Shown: in pieces, positions 1 to 8,281 of the stretch
Numbering within the stretch: the stretch's first letter is position 1
Layout: the number at the start of each line of letters is the position of its first letter
Origin: an uncultured Lachnospiraceae bacterium
GTDB lineage: Bacteria; Bacillota; Clostridia; Lachnospirales; Lachnospiraceae
Assembly: GCA_910579505.1 (NCBI GenBank)
Contig: CAJTTZ010000001.1
Location: 558,001 to 622,000 of the forward strand
DNA length: 64,000 nucleotides
Reading direction: 5' to 3'
Notes under the pieces: generated by a model
The model's database searches: none
What the model saw: the letters and a program-made list of their open reading frames with translations, nothing else
What the model was told of the DNA's origin: nothing
Translations under genes and position numbers: made by a program

Positions 1-109
1 TGGTATCCGCCTCCTTAGGCGCGTCATCGGAACCGCCGCATGCAGTCACGCTCAGACTCATTGCCATAAGTGTCGCACAAACTAGTGCTTTTACTGTTCT
101 TCTTTTCAT
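1..109 (-). CDS. Lipoprotein, N-terminal fragment
   Basis: Only the first 36 codons lie in the window; the gene runs off the left edge. They encode a basic N-terminus (MKRRTVK), a short hydrophobic stretch and a lipobox VTAC followed by GGS, the pattern of a signal-peptidase-II lipoprotein that is lipidated on the cysteine at about residue 24 and anchored outside the membrane. The ATG at 107-109 follows a strong GGGAGGAG ribosome site. In this kind of organism such short lipoprotein starts usually belong to ABC transporter solute-binding proteins, but nothing of the mature domain is visible, so the substrate is unknown. The gene has its own promoter at 166-194. Confidence 0.75.
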   Translation of the reverse strand, partial: MKRRTVKALVCATLMAMSLSVTACGGSDDAPKEADT

Positions 110-165
110 CGCAATCTCCTCCCTACAATTAAGAAATTAATTCTTGTGCTCTTACACAAATTGAA

Positions 166-194
166 AGTTTACAACATTTGTATTTCGTTGTCAA
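166..194 (-). promoter_or_regulatory. Sigma-A-type promoter of the lipoprotein gene
   Basis: Reading the minus strand, a perfect -35 TTGACA (189-194) is separated by 17 bases from -10 TAAACT (166-171). It lies about 60 bases upstream of the lipoprotein start. Confidence 0.65.
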
Positions 195-235
195 CAATAA
201 TATTAAAAAGAAATCGTTTTCTTAACAAATGTGCA

Positions 236-267
236 TAAAAAAGGACTGTGACACCACGCCACAGCCC
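236..267 (-). terminator. Intrinsic terminator after yajC
   Basis: On the minus strand GGCTGTG pairs with CACAGTC around a 9-base loop and is followed by a run of T (plus-strand A run 237-242). It sits about 20 bases past the yajC stop. Confidence 0.75.
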
Positions 268-286
268 AAATATATTTACGTCGGGG

Positions 287-604
287 TTATTCCGCCTCCG
301 CTTTCTCGATCTGCGCAATCGCTGATTTCTGCATGGGAATACGGCAGTTCTTATTGCTGCCGAACTCTACGATCACCGTGTCGTCGGTAATGTCAATCAC
401 AATGCCGTAAAAGCCGCTGTTCGTCAGTACACAGTCTCCGACCATCATATCCGCCAGCATCGCCGCCATCCTTTTCTGTTCCTTCTTCTGCGGACGAATC
501 ATAACAAAATACATAAACGCCACAATAATGACGATATAGATAATCATAATCATGCCGCCGCCGGTAGCAGCTCCCGCTGCATCAGCCGATAATAATAATC
601 TCAT
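287..604 (-). CDS. yajC: Preprotein translocase subunit YajC
   Basis: 105 residues, the usual length. YajC is a single-span membrane protein associated with SecDF in the Sec translocase. The sequence shows a short Gly/Ala-rich N-terminus, one hydrophobic segment (about residues 18-37) ending in the family signature FVMIRPQKKEQKR, then a cytoplasmic beta-rich domain (VGDCVLTNSGFYGIVIDI). The ATG has a GGAGG site 7 bases upstream. It lies directly downstream of tgt, the classic tgt-yajC order that normally precedes secDF; the terminator after it shows that secDF is not co-transcribed here. Confidence 0.96.
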   Translation of the reverse strand: MRLLLSADAAGAATGGGMIMIIYIVIIVAFMYFVMIRPQKKEQKRMAAMLADMMVGDCVLTNSGFYGIVIDITDDTVIVEFGSNKNCRIPMQKSAIAQIEKAEAE

Positions 605-713
605 ACTATTTCCTCCGTTAATTCATTCAATCAAAGCACTATTGCATATCATACACAACTTGGAGCGGAAAAACAAGTCCTTTCCCAAAATTTTCACAAA
701 CCTCCGCAACAGT

Positions 714-1859
714 TCATCCTTCGGCTTCCCTGCCCGCCTTCTGCATGCCGGACAGTTTATCCCTCTTATATTGCGCAAACCGTCCTTCATCCAGCGCATC
801 CCGGATTTCCGCCATCATAGTATTATAGAAATAGAGATTATGAAGTACGCAAAGCCGCATTCCCAGCATTTCCTTCGCCTTTAAGAGATGTCTGATATAT
901 GCCCTTGAATACCGTCTGCACGCCGGGCAGGGACATCCCTCCTCAATGGGCCTGTCATCCAGTTCATATTTCGCGTTAAAGAGATTGATCTTTCCGTGGT
1001 TCGTGTACAGATGACCATGACGCCCGTTTCTTGTAGGGTAAACGCAGTCAAAGAAATCCACGCCCCGCTCTACCGCCTCCAGAATATTTGCCGGCGTCCC
1101 GACCCCCATCAAATAAGTAGGCTTGTCTGCCGGCAGATAGGGAACCGTCTCCTCTATGACATGGTACATCTGCTCATGGCTCTCACCCACCGCGAGACCG
1201 CCCAGCGCATAACCGTCGCACGAAAACTCCGCGATCCGCTTCGCATGTTCTATGCGGATGTCATCAAAAACCGCGCCCTGGTTAATTCCAAATAACAGCT
1301 GCTTTTTATTGATGGTATCTTCCAGCCCGTTTAAACGGTCCATCTCTTTCTTACAGCGCGCAAGCCATCTGGTCGTACGCGCCACAGAATCTTCCACATA
1401 CTTTCTCTCAGCCGTACTTGCCGGGCATTCGTCAAAAGCCATCGCAATCGTGGAGGCAAGATTACTCTGGATCTGCATACTCTCCTCCGGCCCCATAAAT
1501 ATCCTGCGGCCGTCTATGTGGGAGTTGAAATATACCCCCTCCTCCTTGATCCGCCTAAGCCCCGCCAGTGAAAACACCTGAAAGCCGCCGGAGTCAGTCA
1601 GAATCGGTCTGTCCCACGACATAAACTTATGCAGGCCTCCCAGTTTCCTGATGACTTGGTCCCCCGGCCTCACATGCAGATGATACGTGTTGGACAGCTC
1701 TACCTGCGTACCGATCTGTTCCAGGTCCTCCGTCGATACCGCACCTTTGATAGCCGCCACCGTGCCTACATTCATAAAGACAGGGGTCTGGATCGTGCCG
1801 TGTACTGTCGAAAATTCGGCACGTTTCGCCCTGCCTTCCCGTTTTAAAATCCGATACAT
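714..1859 (-). CDS. tgt: tRNA-guanine transglycosylase (queuosine synthesis)
   Basis: Exchanges guanine-34 of GUN-anticodon tRNAs for the queuine precursor preQ1. About 381 residues with a TIM-barrel fold. The nucleophile-region motif TDSGGFQVFSL is near residue 89, FFDCVYPTRNGRHG carries the second catalytic Asp, and the C-terminal zinc site CPCPACRRYSRAYIRHLL is intact. The start is taken at MYRILKREG (codon 1857-1859) because GGGGGT lies just before it; an in-frame ATG four codons upstream has no ribosome site. vanY lies upstream and yajC downstream on the same strand, so co-transcription is likely. Confidence 0.96.
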   Translation of the reverse strand: MYRILKREGRAKRAEFSTVHGTIQTPVFMNVGTVAAIKGAVSTEDLEQIGTQVELSNTYHLHVRPGDQVIRKLGGLHKFMSWDRPILTDSGGFQVFSLAGLRRIKEEGVYFNSHIDGRRIFMGPEESMQIQSNLASTIAMAFDECPASTAERKYVEDSVARTTRWLARCKKEMDRLNGLEDTINKKQLLFGINQGAVFDDIRIEHAKRIAEFSCDGYALGGLAVGESHEQMYHVIEETVPYLPADKPTYLMGVGTPANILEAVERGVDFFDCVYPTRNGRHGHLYTNHGKINLFNAKYELDDRPIEEGCPCPACRRYSRAYIRHLLKAKEMLGMRLCVLHNLYFYNTMMAEIRDALDEGRFAQYKRDKLSGMQKAGREAEG

Positions 1860-1871
1860 ACTAACCCCCAT

Positions 1872-1895
1872 GATTCCGCACCACGGAATCTCACG
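1872..1895 (-). other. Hairpin between vanY and tgt
   Basis: GATTCCG, a 5-base loop and CGGAATC form a perfect 7-bp hairpin directly after the vanY stop. On the minus strand the stop context reads TAGCGTGAGA, the same ten bases that follow the lysozyme gene at 56846, where the double-hairpin element begins. Confidence 0.5.
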
Positions 1896-2957
1896 CTATA
1901 GTAGATATTTATCCCAAAACTCTTCCAGGCACAACTCTTCATCTTTCATGGTCGCAGCCGCTTCCCTGCCCACATAGCGGAAATGCCACGGCTCATACTC
2001 AATGCCGGTGATGTACTCTTTCCCGGAAGGATAGCGCAGAATAAAACCGTACTCATAGCTGTGCGCCTCAAGCCATCTGCCTTCCTCCGTGTCCGCGAAC
2101 CCCTTCTTCAGCTCGATAAAGCTGTCGGAGGTGATATCAAACGCCAGCCCGACCTCATGCTCACTGCATCCGGGAACCGTAATCACTATGGAGGTTGCCT
2201 TATAAGCTTCCATATAAGATAATCCCTGTCTCATGTAGGATTTGATTCTTCTGTTGAAATTATCCTCCTGATGGTCCGACGTCCGATACGGGGACCTGAC
2301 CACCAGATTTAAGCCATCCTTCTTCGCCGCCTGCATCATCAGCAGAAGGTCTTCGATTACACGCTCGTCGCAGCGCATACCTGACGTAAAGGTTCCCAGC
2401 TTGAAATCATAATCGTCGGCAATGGGATGCTGCTTATTAATAAGAACAAGCCGCCAATCAGAATTGTCAAAGCCTGACTCCGCATCCGCGTCTGTCCCCG
2501 GCTGTTCCTCCGCGTGGTCGTCGTACACCCCCATACTGTGATCGTGCTCATGCTGCTTCAACAGATCGTCCAGTGTGAAAGTCTCCGCCTCCTCATCATG
2601 CTCAGAAGCGACCACGTTCGTCTCCTCAAGAATCTCCTCCACCACCGGGTTCACTGGCTCCACCACCGCCAGCGACACATCCGAAGGCTCCACCACCGCG
2701 CTGTAAGTTTCCTGCGCGCCGGTAAACCCGGTGCGCTCCGCAAACACGGCGAAGGAAAAACTGCAGCTGCTCATAAAAAATACGGCCACAAAGAACATGC
2801 TGGCATAACGCTTTCCGTTCGTCAGGAAATGCATACCCATATAATAGAAAATAAGCGCCACCGACATTCCTGCTAAACAGGGATACTTCAAAAGTCTATT
2901 TTTTTTGGCCGCGCCTGTAAAATATGATATTATTTTTTGTCGAAATGTTTTTTCCAT
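1896..2957 (-). CDS. D-Ala-D-Ala carboxypeptidase, VanY type
   Basis: 353-residue M15B-family peptidase that trims the terminal D-Ala from peptidoglycan stem peptides. Two hydrophobic segments (about residues 24-42 and 51-72) anchor it, followed by an acidic linker rich in Glu/Asp and the VanY domain (about 165-345). The zinc and catalytic motifs are visible: SPYRTSDHQ, SEHEVGLAFDI (His and Asp zinc ligands) and EPWHFRYVG (catalytic Glu and His ligand). Two N-terminal helices instead of a simple signal peptide suggest a membrane-tethered enzyme. There is no vanHAX nearby, so a housekeeping wall-remodelling role is more likely than glycopeptide resistance. Confidence 0.9.
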   Translation of the reverse strand: MEKTFRQKIISYFTGAAKKNRLLKYPCLAGMSVALIFYYMGMHFLTNGKRYASMFFVAVFFMSSCSFSFAVFAERTGFTGAQETYSAVVEPSDVSLAVVEPVNPVVEEILEETNVVASEHDEEAETFTLDDLLKQHEHDHSMGVYDDHAEEQPGTDADAESGFDNSDWRLVLINKQHPIADDYDFKLGTFTSGMRCDERVIEDLLLMMQAAKKDGLNLVVRSPYRTSDHQEDNFNRRIKSYMRQGLSYMEAYKATSIVITVPGCSEHEVGLAFDITSDSFIELKKGFADTEEGRWLEAHSYEYGFILRYPSGKEYITGIEYEPWHFRYVGREAAATMKDEELCLEEFWDKYLL

Positions 2958-3382
2958 CCGGTCCTCAAATCTGTTTCGCCTGCAATACTGTCATATATCA
3001 TAACATATAAAATTTATTTGTACACCCCTTTTTTATGTAAATCTGTCATATTTCTCCCTTTTTTTTATTTCTTTACCCTTTTGATTTGATTTTTTCCTTT
3101 ATGTCTTCCTTCTGATGCCCTCCCCCATCCCGTTTTTTACTTTCTCGTCTCCGCATGCCACTCTTGCTTTTTAAACAGAATATGATATGCTGAATACGGG
3201 CAAAAACGTACTTTTCCATATACCTAATATGTGTTATTCGTTTTTTCACACATATCGGAGACACGGTTGGCGCCCGGCTATACTTAATTGTACATTTTAT
3301 ATTCCAAGTGCAATTTAATTTTGCAGGATATCCTGCACACTGTTTTCAGAAAATTTCACACTATTCAAGAAAGGGTCAGACA
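2958..3382. other. Divergent intergenic region vanY / aroC
   Basis: About 425 bases, AT-rich, with no supported gene. It must hold the promoters of vanY (minus) and aroC (plus). A weak candidate for aroC is TTGGCG then TACATT 18 bases later (about 3267-3296). A perfect 16-base palindrome TGCAGGATATCCTGCA lies at 3322-3337, 45 bases before the aroC start, and could be an operator. Confidence 0.5.
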
Positions 3383-4483
3383 ATGGCAGGTTCAACACTG
3401 GGAATTATCTATCGAATCACTACATGGGGAGAGTCGCACGGCGCCGGGCTCGGCGTTGTCGTGGACGGCTGTCCTGCCGGATTACCGCTTACGGAAAACG
3501 ATATTCAGTTATATCTCGACAGGCGAAAACCCGGACAGAGCAAAATTACCACCCCCCGCAAAGAGGCGGATGCCGTGGAGATTCTCTCCGGCGTTTTTGA
3601 GGGAAAGACCACGGGAGCCCCTATTTCCCTGCTGGTTCGGAACACGTCGCAGCGTTCCAAAGACTACTCGGAAATCGCCGAATGTTACCGCCCCGGGCAC
3701 GCGGACTATACCTTTGACCAAAAATACGGTTTTCGCGACTACAGGGGCGGCGGACGTTCCTCCGGGCGGGAAACCATCGGCCGTGTGGCTGCGGGCGCAA
3801 TCGCAGCAAAGGCGCTGCGGGAGTTTGGTATCGAACTGTTCGCCTACACAAAATCCATCGGCCCCATCACGATTGATCCAAACCGCTTTGACCGGGCGAC
3901 TGCCTCCGAGACGCCTACCTGTATGCCTGACGCAGATGCCTCCGCTTTGGCAGAAAAATACCTGGCGGACTGTATGAGCAGTTACGATTCCGCGGGCGGG
4001 GTGATCGAATGTATGGTAGACGGCGTACCGGCAGGATTAGGTGATCCCGTTTTTGAGAAACTGGACGCCAATCTGGCAAAGGCAGTCATGTCCATCGGCG
4101 CAGTCAAGGCAGTGGAAATCGGCGACGGCATCCAGGTTTCCACGCACAACGGTTCAACCAACAACGATCCCTTCCGTCTGGCAAACGGAAAAGTAGTAAA
4201 AGCCTCCAACCATGCCGGCGGCATTCTCGGGGGAATCAGCGACGGTTCGCAGATCGTGCTTCGCGCCCATATAAAGCCTACGCCTTCCATCTTTTCCCCG
4301 CAGGATACCGTAAACCGTCAGCAGGAAGAAGTCCGTATCTCCATCAAAGGCAGGCATGACCCTGTGATTGTCCCGCGTGCGGTCGTTGTTGTGGAATCCA
4401 TGGCAGCTATTACTCTTTTAGACGCGCTTCTTGTAAACGCAGGAGCAAAAATGGACCACCTGAAAGCCATATATAAAAGTTAA
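3383..4483 (+). CDS. aroC: Chorismate synthase
   Basis: Last step of the shikimate pathway: converts EPSP to chorismate with reduced FMN as cofactor. 366 residues from MAGSTLGIIYRITTWGESHG, which carries the family N-terminal signature WGESHGAGLG. Further conserved blocks are YRPGHADYTFDQKYGFRDYRGGGRSSGRET and SNHAGGILGGISDG. A longer open frame begins at 3308, but the ATG at 3383 is the expected family start and has AAAGGG about 8 bases upstream. It is transcribed alone and ends in a strong bidirectional terminator. Confidence 0.97.
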   Translation: MAGSTLGIIYRITTWGESHGAGLGVVVDGCPAGLPLTENDIQLYLDRRKPGQSKITTPRKEADAVEILSGVFEGKTTGAPISLLVRNTSQRSKDYSEIAECYRPGHADYTFDQKYGFRDYRGGGRSSGRETIGRVAAGAIAAKALREFGIELFAYTKSIGPITIDPNRFDRATASETPTCMPDADASALAEKYLADCMSSYDSAGGVIECMVDGVPAGLGDPVFEKLDANLAKAVMSIGAVKAVEIGDGIQVSTHNGSTNNDPFRLANGKVVKASNHAGGILGGISDGSQIVLRAHIKPTPSIFSPQDTVNRQQEEVRISIKGRHDPVIVPRAVVVVESMAAITLLDALLVNAGAKMDHLKAIYKS

Positions 4484-4491
4484 ATGTGTGT

Positions 4492-4536
4492 AAAAAAAGA
4501 GCCTTATATTAAATCTACGCTTAATATAAGGCTCTT
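4492..4536. terminator. Bidirectional terminator after aroC
   Basis: Stem GAGCCTTATATTA pairing with TAATATAAGGCTC (13 bp, perfect), flanked by an A run on the left and a T run on the right. It can serve aroC (+) and the convergent DUF3737 gene (-). Confidence 0.9.
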
Positions 4537-4648
4537 TTTCTGTCCTTTCTTCTCTGCAGCAGATGAAATGCTCCAACTTAAGTTAACCACTCAGGTTCCA
4601 TCTTCCCTATCGCAATATTGCATGGTAACAGTTGCTATTTTCGTGGTA

Positions 4649-5503
4649 TCACCCGTTATCTCCACGGATAACAATTTCGCCCACGCATTCCATAACAGGG
4701 TCTTCTTTTATGATTTCTCCCACACTGTCCACCGTAATGGTTCCCGATTTTGGATTTTTAATGGAAATCACATGTCCTTTTACGTCCGCCTCCACATCCG
4801 AATACTCAAAGGACAGGTCTGTATCCTCCATCGTGCAGTTGACCAGTTTCAGGTTCTTGCAGTAACATAAGGGCTGCGTCCCGATGATCTTACAGTCGAT
4901 CAAAGTCAGACCGTCGGAGAACCACGCAAGGTACTCTCCCTTTACCACAGAATTTCTGACCGTCACATTCTCGCTGTGCCAGAAGGCGTCCTTGGTGTCA
5001 AGAACACAATCCGTGATTTCCAGATTCTTCATATACTGAAAGGAATACTTCCCCTTCATTTTTACCCGCTCCAGTTTCACATCCCTGCTGTCAAAGAATA
5101 AATACTCCGACTCAATCTCTGAATCCGTCAGCGTAATCTCCTCTGATTTCCAGCCAAATTCCGGCGACACGATATGGCAGTCTTCCAGACGAATCCGTTC
5201 GCACTCCCTGACCGCCTTGATACCGCCCAACGTGGAATTTCTTATCACGCCGTCCGACGCATACCAGATTGCCGCCCTCGTCAGTTCATCCATGGACGAA
5301 TGATCCACAGTAAATTTTTTCACATGCCACAGAGGATACCGCAGGGAAAAAGTACAATCTGTCAAATTTACATCCCGGGATTCCTTCAGAACCGACTCAC
5401 CGTCCGCCGGACCTGCAAAAATGCAATTCTTCACGTCCGCTTCCCGCAGATTATATAACGCCCGTTCTTCATCGAACTGCCTGTCTGCAACCGTTGTTCT
5501 CAT
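4649..5503 (-). CDS. DUF3737 family protein (parallel beta-helix)
   Basis: 284 residues, cytoplasmic, no signal peptide. The whole chain is built from short pentapeptide-like repeats of alternating hydrophobic and polar residues, such as VKNCIF, VNLTDCTF, IRLEDCHI, ITLTDSEI, VKLERVKM, LEITDCVL, VTVRNSVV and LTLIDCKI. This is typical of a right-handed beta-helix and of the DUF3737 family, common in Clostridia and lactobacilli. The function is not known. The start ATG has AGGAGG 6 bases upstream. It stands between aroC (convergent) and a lysozyme gene on the same strand. Confidence 0.85.
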   Translation of the reverse strand: MRTTVADRQFDEERALYNLREADVKNCIFAGPADGESVLKESRDVNLTDCTFSLRYPLWHVKKFTVDHSSMDELTRAAIWYASDGVIRNSTLGGIKAVRECERIRLEDCHIVSPEFGWKSEEITLTDSEIESEYLFFDSRDVKLERVKMKGKYSFQYMKNLEITDCVLDTKDAFWHSENVTVRNSVVKGEYLAWFSDGLTLIDCKIIGTQPLCYCKNLKLVNCTMEDTDLSFEYSDVEADVKGHVISIKNPKSGTITVDSVGEIIKEDPVMECVGEIVIRGDNG

Positions 5504-5530
5504 GTGATTCCTCCTACTTATAATTATATG

Positions 5531-7204
5531 TTATTCGCAAAGATAACTGCTTATCGCATAGACTGTCTGCCCGTTGTAGGACAGTCTCGACCATCCATAA
5601 TCTTCATTGATCCCCGTTCTGGCAGCATACTCTCCATTGTGCAGTACCGCCACCACCACGGCATCCGGATTAGTCACACTCGGCAGCGCGCGTAAGTTGA
5701 CCTCAATCTTTGCCGTTACCTGGTCGTTTCGCTCCGTGAATTTCGTCTTTAATCCGTCACCGCTGCCCGCGCCCTCCTGCACTTCCTGCTCCGGCGCCTG
5801 ATAGCCAAGATCTGTGGTCAGAAAGCTGCTCACAGCGTATACTGTCTGACCGTTATAGGTAAGCCTTGACCATCCGCTGTCGCTCACGCCCGTCCGCTTC
5901 ACCGTCTCCCCGTTTTTCAGCGTATACACTACCGTGCTGTCGTCCCCCTGGCTTGGGATATTTCGCAGATTGGTAGAATCCTTGGCCGTCACCTCTTCCT
6001 CCACGTCGGTAAACGGCATAAGCGCCTCCACATCCGCGCTTGCCTCCTCCGGCGTTTCCTCATTCTGCGCGCCCGCCGCCTGCTCATACCCGAAATAGGC
6101 GATATTGACATCCACAGGCTGACTGATACCCGCAACCGTACCCCGGTTGGTGTACTGCCACATGGCGTGCACACCTTGATAGGACGACCTTTCCGTCTGC
6201 GGATAAGGCGCCGACGGATACTGCGAAACCCAGATACGGTATTTTTTCTCGATCCGGGAAGTCTCCCATTTCGCATCCCCCGTCATCTCATGCATGGACG
6301 AATAAAACATAGGGGTATAGCCTCTCTCATAAATTCTATTCAGAAAGGCTATGGCTATGTCTGTCCTTCGCGCGGCAGACAGACCGTACTGCGCGCTGCT
6401 TACCCGCTCAAATCCCTCGCAGTCGAAAGCCACGGGATAGGTAATCTGATACTGCGCGATATAATCTGCAGTCCAGTCAGCCTCCTCCTTTGCCTCCTCC
6501 TCATTAACCGCGGTAGAAAAGAAATAGGCGCCCAGCTTAATCCCGTTTTTCTGCGCTTCCTGCATATTATAACGGGCGTTACTGTCAGCAACGATCTCCC
6601 GGCTTTCATCCATACGATAACCTACCCGCACCATGGCAAAATCAACGCCTGACGCCGCCACCTGTGCCCAGTCTATCGTTCCCTGATACCTTGCCACGTC
6701 GATTCCAAGGGTAATTTCATCGGTCTCCGCCGCCGCTTCCGAGGAAAGAAGGGCGCTTACATCAACCTCCGTTCCCTGTTCGATACTCATCGTCTCCGTC
6801 TCCGGGTCATTTTCCGCCTGCTCACTGGCCGCCCCGCCTGACATATCTTCTTCCAGGGAACCCGCCGGATCTTCCTTTTGCACAGCGTCCTCCTGTGGCG
6901 CCTGCCCGTCCCCGGTCTCTGTTTCCGCGTCATCCTTCTGTACTTCTGCGAGATCCGCAGTAGCAGGGACAGCCTCCCCCGCATCTTTACTCCCTTTGAG
7001 CAGGAAAACGGCCGCCGCCACAACAACCACCGCCACAAGCCCTATGACGGAGGGAAACAGCACCCTGTGCACGAACCGCAGCGTTCTTTCGTCAAGCTCC
7101 TCCTCAAACGTCTCGTCGTCTTCATACGCCTCATCATCCGGCAGGCCATCATCCGCATCTTCCAGATCTAAAAACTCCAGATCGTCATCTTCATGTGATT
7201 TCAT
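5531..7204 (-). CDS. Membrane-anchored GH25 lysozyme with two SH3 domains
   Basis: 557 residues. An acidic cytoplasmic N-terminus (1-50) precedes one membrane segment (about 52-70), a long Glu/Ala-rich low-complexity linker (70-160) and a GH25 muramidase domain (about 163-375). The muramidase starts LGIDVARYQGTIDW and carries the catalytic acidic motif VAFDCEGFE. Two bacterial SH3 repeats follow (about 405-465 and 495-557), each ending in GWSRL-YNGQTVYA-SS. GH25 enzymes cleave the MurNAc-GlcNAc beta-1,4 bond; SH3 repeats bind wall. The N-in, C-out topology means that it remodels the wall while tethered. A second, differently built GH25 protein lies at 56844-57968. Confidence 0.93.
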   Translation of the reverse strand: MKSHEDDDLEFLDLEDADDGLPDDEAYEDDETFEEELDERTLRFVHRVLFPSVIGLVAVVVVAAAVFLLKGSKDAGEAVPATADLAEVQKDDAETETGDGQAPQEDAVQKEDPAGSLEEDMSGGAASEQAENDPETETMSIEQGTEVDVSALLSSEAAAETDEITLGIDVARYQGTIDWAQVAASGVDFAMVRVGYRMDESREIVADSNARYNMQEAQKNGIKLGAYFFSTAVNEEEAKEEADWTADYIAQYQITYPVAFDCEGFERVSSAQYGLSAARRTDIAIAFLNRIYERGYTPMFYSSMHEMTGDAKWETSRIEKKYRIWVSQYPSAPYPQTERSSYQGVHAMWQYTNRGTVAGISQPVDVNIAYFGYEQAAGAQNEETPEEASADVEALMPFTDVEEEVTAKDSTNLRNIPSQGDDSTVVYTLKNGETVKRTGVSDSGWSRLTYNGQTVYAVSSFLTTDLGYQAPEQEVQEGAGSGDGLKTKFTERNDQVTAKIEVNLRALPSVTNPDAVVVAVLHNGEYAARTGINEDYGWSRLSYNGQTVYAISSYLCE

Positions 7205-7257
7205 CGTACCCCACCCCTGTACTTTCCAATCAGCTTTCTTTCGTAAGACATTTTATT

Positions 7258-8241
7258 TTAGAAACTCTCCAGAAGTTCCAGATAGAACTCATAATAATCC
7301 TTTCTGTTCTCCTTCATGAACTGGATCGCAGACTTTGGATGCTGATTTAAAAGCCCTGTCAGGAGATAGGGCACGTCATACCCCCATGTCAGCCCGGATT
7401 CCTTGAGCGGGTTTACCTCCCTCTCAATAAAGCGCAGAATCGGATTGACATTGTACTTGGGGTTTTTCAGGAAGCCCAGAAGCAGTTCGCTCGGGCAGTT
7501 GCCGCAGCCCCGCCCCATACCGTTCACCGTGGCATCCAGATAGCTCACGCCCATGATGACTACTTCCGTCGTATTGGCAAAGGCAAGCTGCTGGTTGTTA
7601 TGCGCGTGGATGCCGACTTTTTTCCCGTACTTTGCCGCCACTTCCAGATACTTGTCCGCAAGGCGCCTTGCCTGCTCCGGGTACAGGGAGCCGTAACTGT
7701 CCACCAGATAGATCGTCCCGACGCTGCTTGCGCCAAGAAGTTCCAGAGCCGCGTCCAGATCCGTCTCGTTGGCTTTGGAAATCGCCATAATATTGACGGT
7801 CGTCTCATACCCTTTCTTCGTGCAGTCCTCGATCAGTTCAACAGCAGCCGGTATGGTATTGATATAGGTCGCAACCCTCACTAAGTCGATTGGGCTGTCC
7901 TTCTTATTCAGAATATCCTTTCTGAAATCGCAGCGTCCCACATCAGCCATCACGCCGATCTTCATATCCGTTTTATTGTCGCCCACGATGGCACGAATGT
8001 CCTTGTCGTCGCAGAATTTCCACTTGCCGAATTTATTCACGTCGAACATCTCTTTGGAAGCCTTATAGCCGAACTCCATATAATCCACGCCAGCCTTGAT
8101 GTTCGCGCGGTACAGCCCTTTGACAAACTCGTCCGTAAAATAAAAGTCATTGACCAGTCCGCCGTCCCGCAGCGTACAGTCCACCACCTTAATATCCGGT
8201 GCGTAGGACATCAATGTCCTGCCTTTTGCTCTCTTTTCCAT
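7258..8241 (-). CDS. DRE-TIM aldolase (HMG-CoA lyase-like)
   Basis: 327 residues, close to the 4-hydroxy-2-oxovalerate aldolase / HMGL family. The metal-site motifs are VVDCTLRDGG near residue 20 and GIHAHNNQQLA, with a C-terminal GMGRGCGNCPSELLL. It does not pair with an acetaldehyde dehydrogenase, as a pathway-type oxovalerate aldolase would, so the real substrate is unknown. The ATG at 8239-8241 has GAAAGGGG upstream; an internal MSYAPDI start is also possible. Confidence 0.85.
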   Translation of the reverse strand: MEKRAKGRTLMSYAPDIKVVDCTLRDGGLVNDFYFTDEFVKGLYRANIKAGVDYMEFGYKASKEMFDVNKFGKWKFCDDKDIRAIVGDNKTDMKIGVMADVGRCDFRKDILNKKDSPIDLVRVATYINTIPAAVELIEDCTKKGYETTVNIMAISKANETDLDAALELLGASSVGTIYLVDSYGSLYPEQARRLADKYLEVAAKYGKKVGIHAHNNQQLAFANTTEVVIMGVSYLDATVNGMGRGCGNCPSELLLGFLKNPKYNVNPILRFIEREVNPLKESGLTWGYDVPYLLTGLLNQHPKSAIQFMKENRKDYYEFYLELLESF

Positions 8242-8281
8242 ATTGACACACCCCTTTCAGTAAAGATCCGTTTCGAAACAC

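Noticed and set aside
1896..2957. VanY as a vancomycin-resistance gene
   Set aside because: No vanH, vanA/B-type ligase, vanX or vanRS genes are adjacent; VanY-type carboxypeptidases are common housekeeping proteins.
3308..3382. Longer N-terminus of chorismate synthase
   Set aside because: The conserved family start and a ribosome site are at 3383, and the upstream codons cross the palindrome and promoter region.
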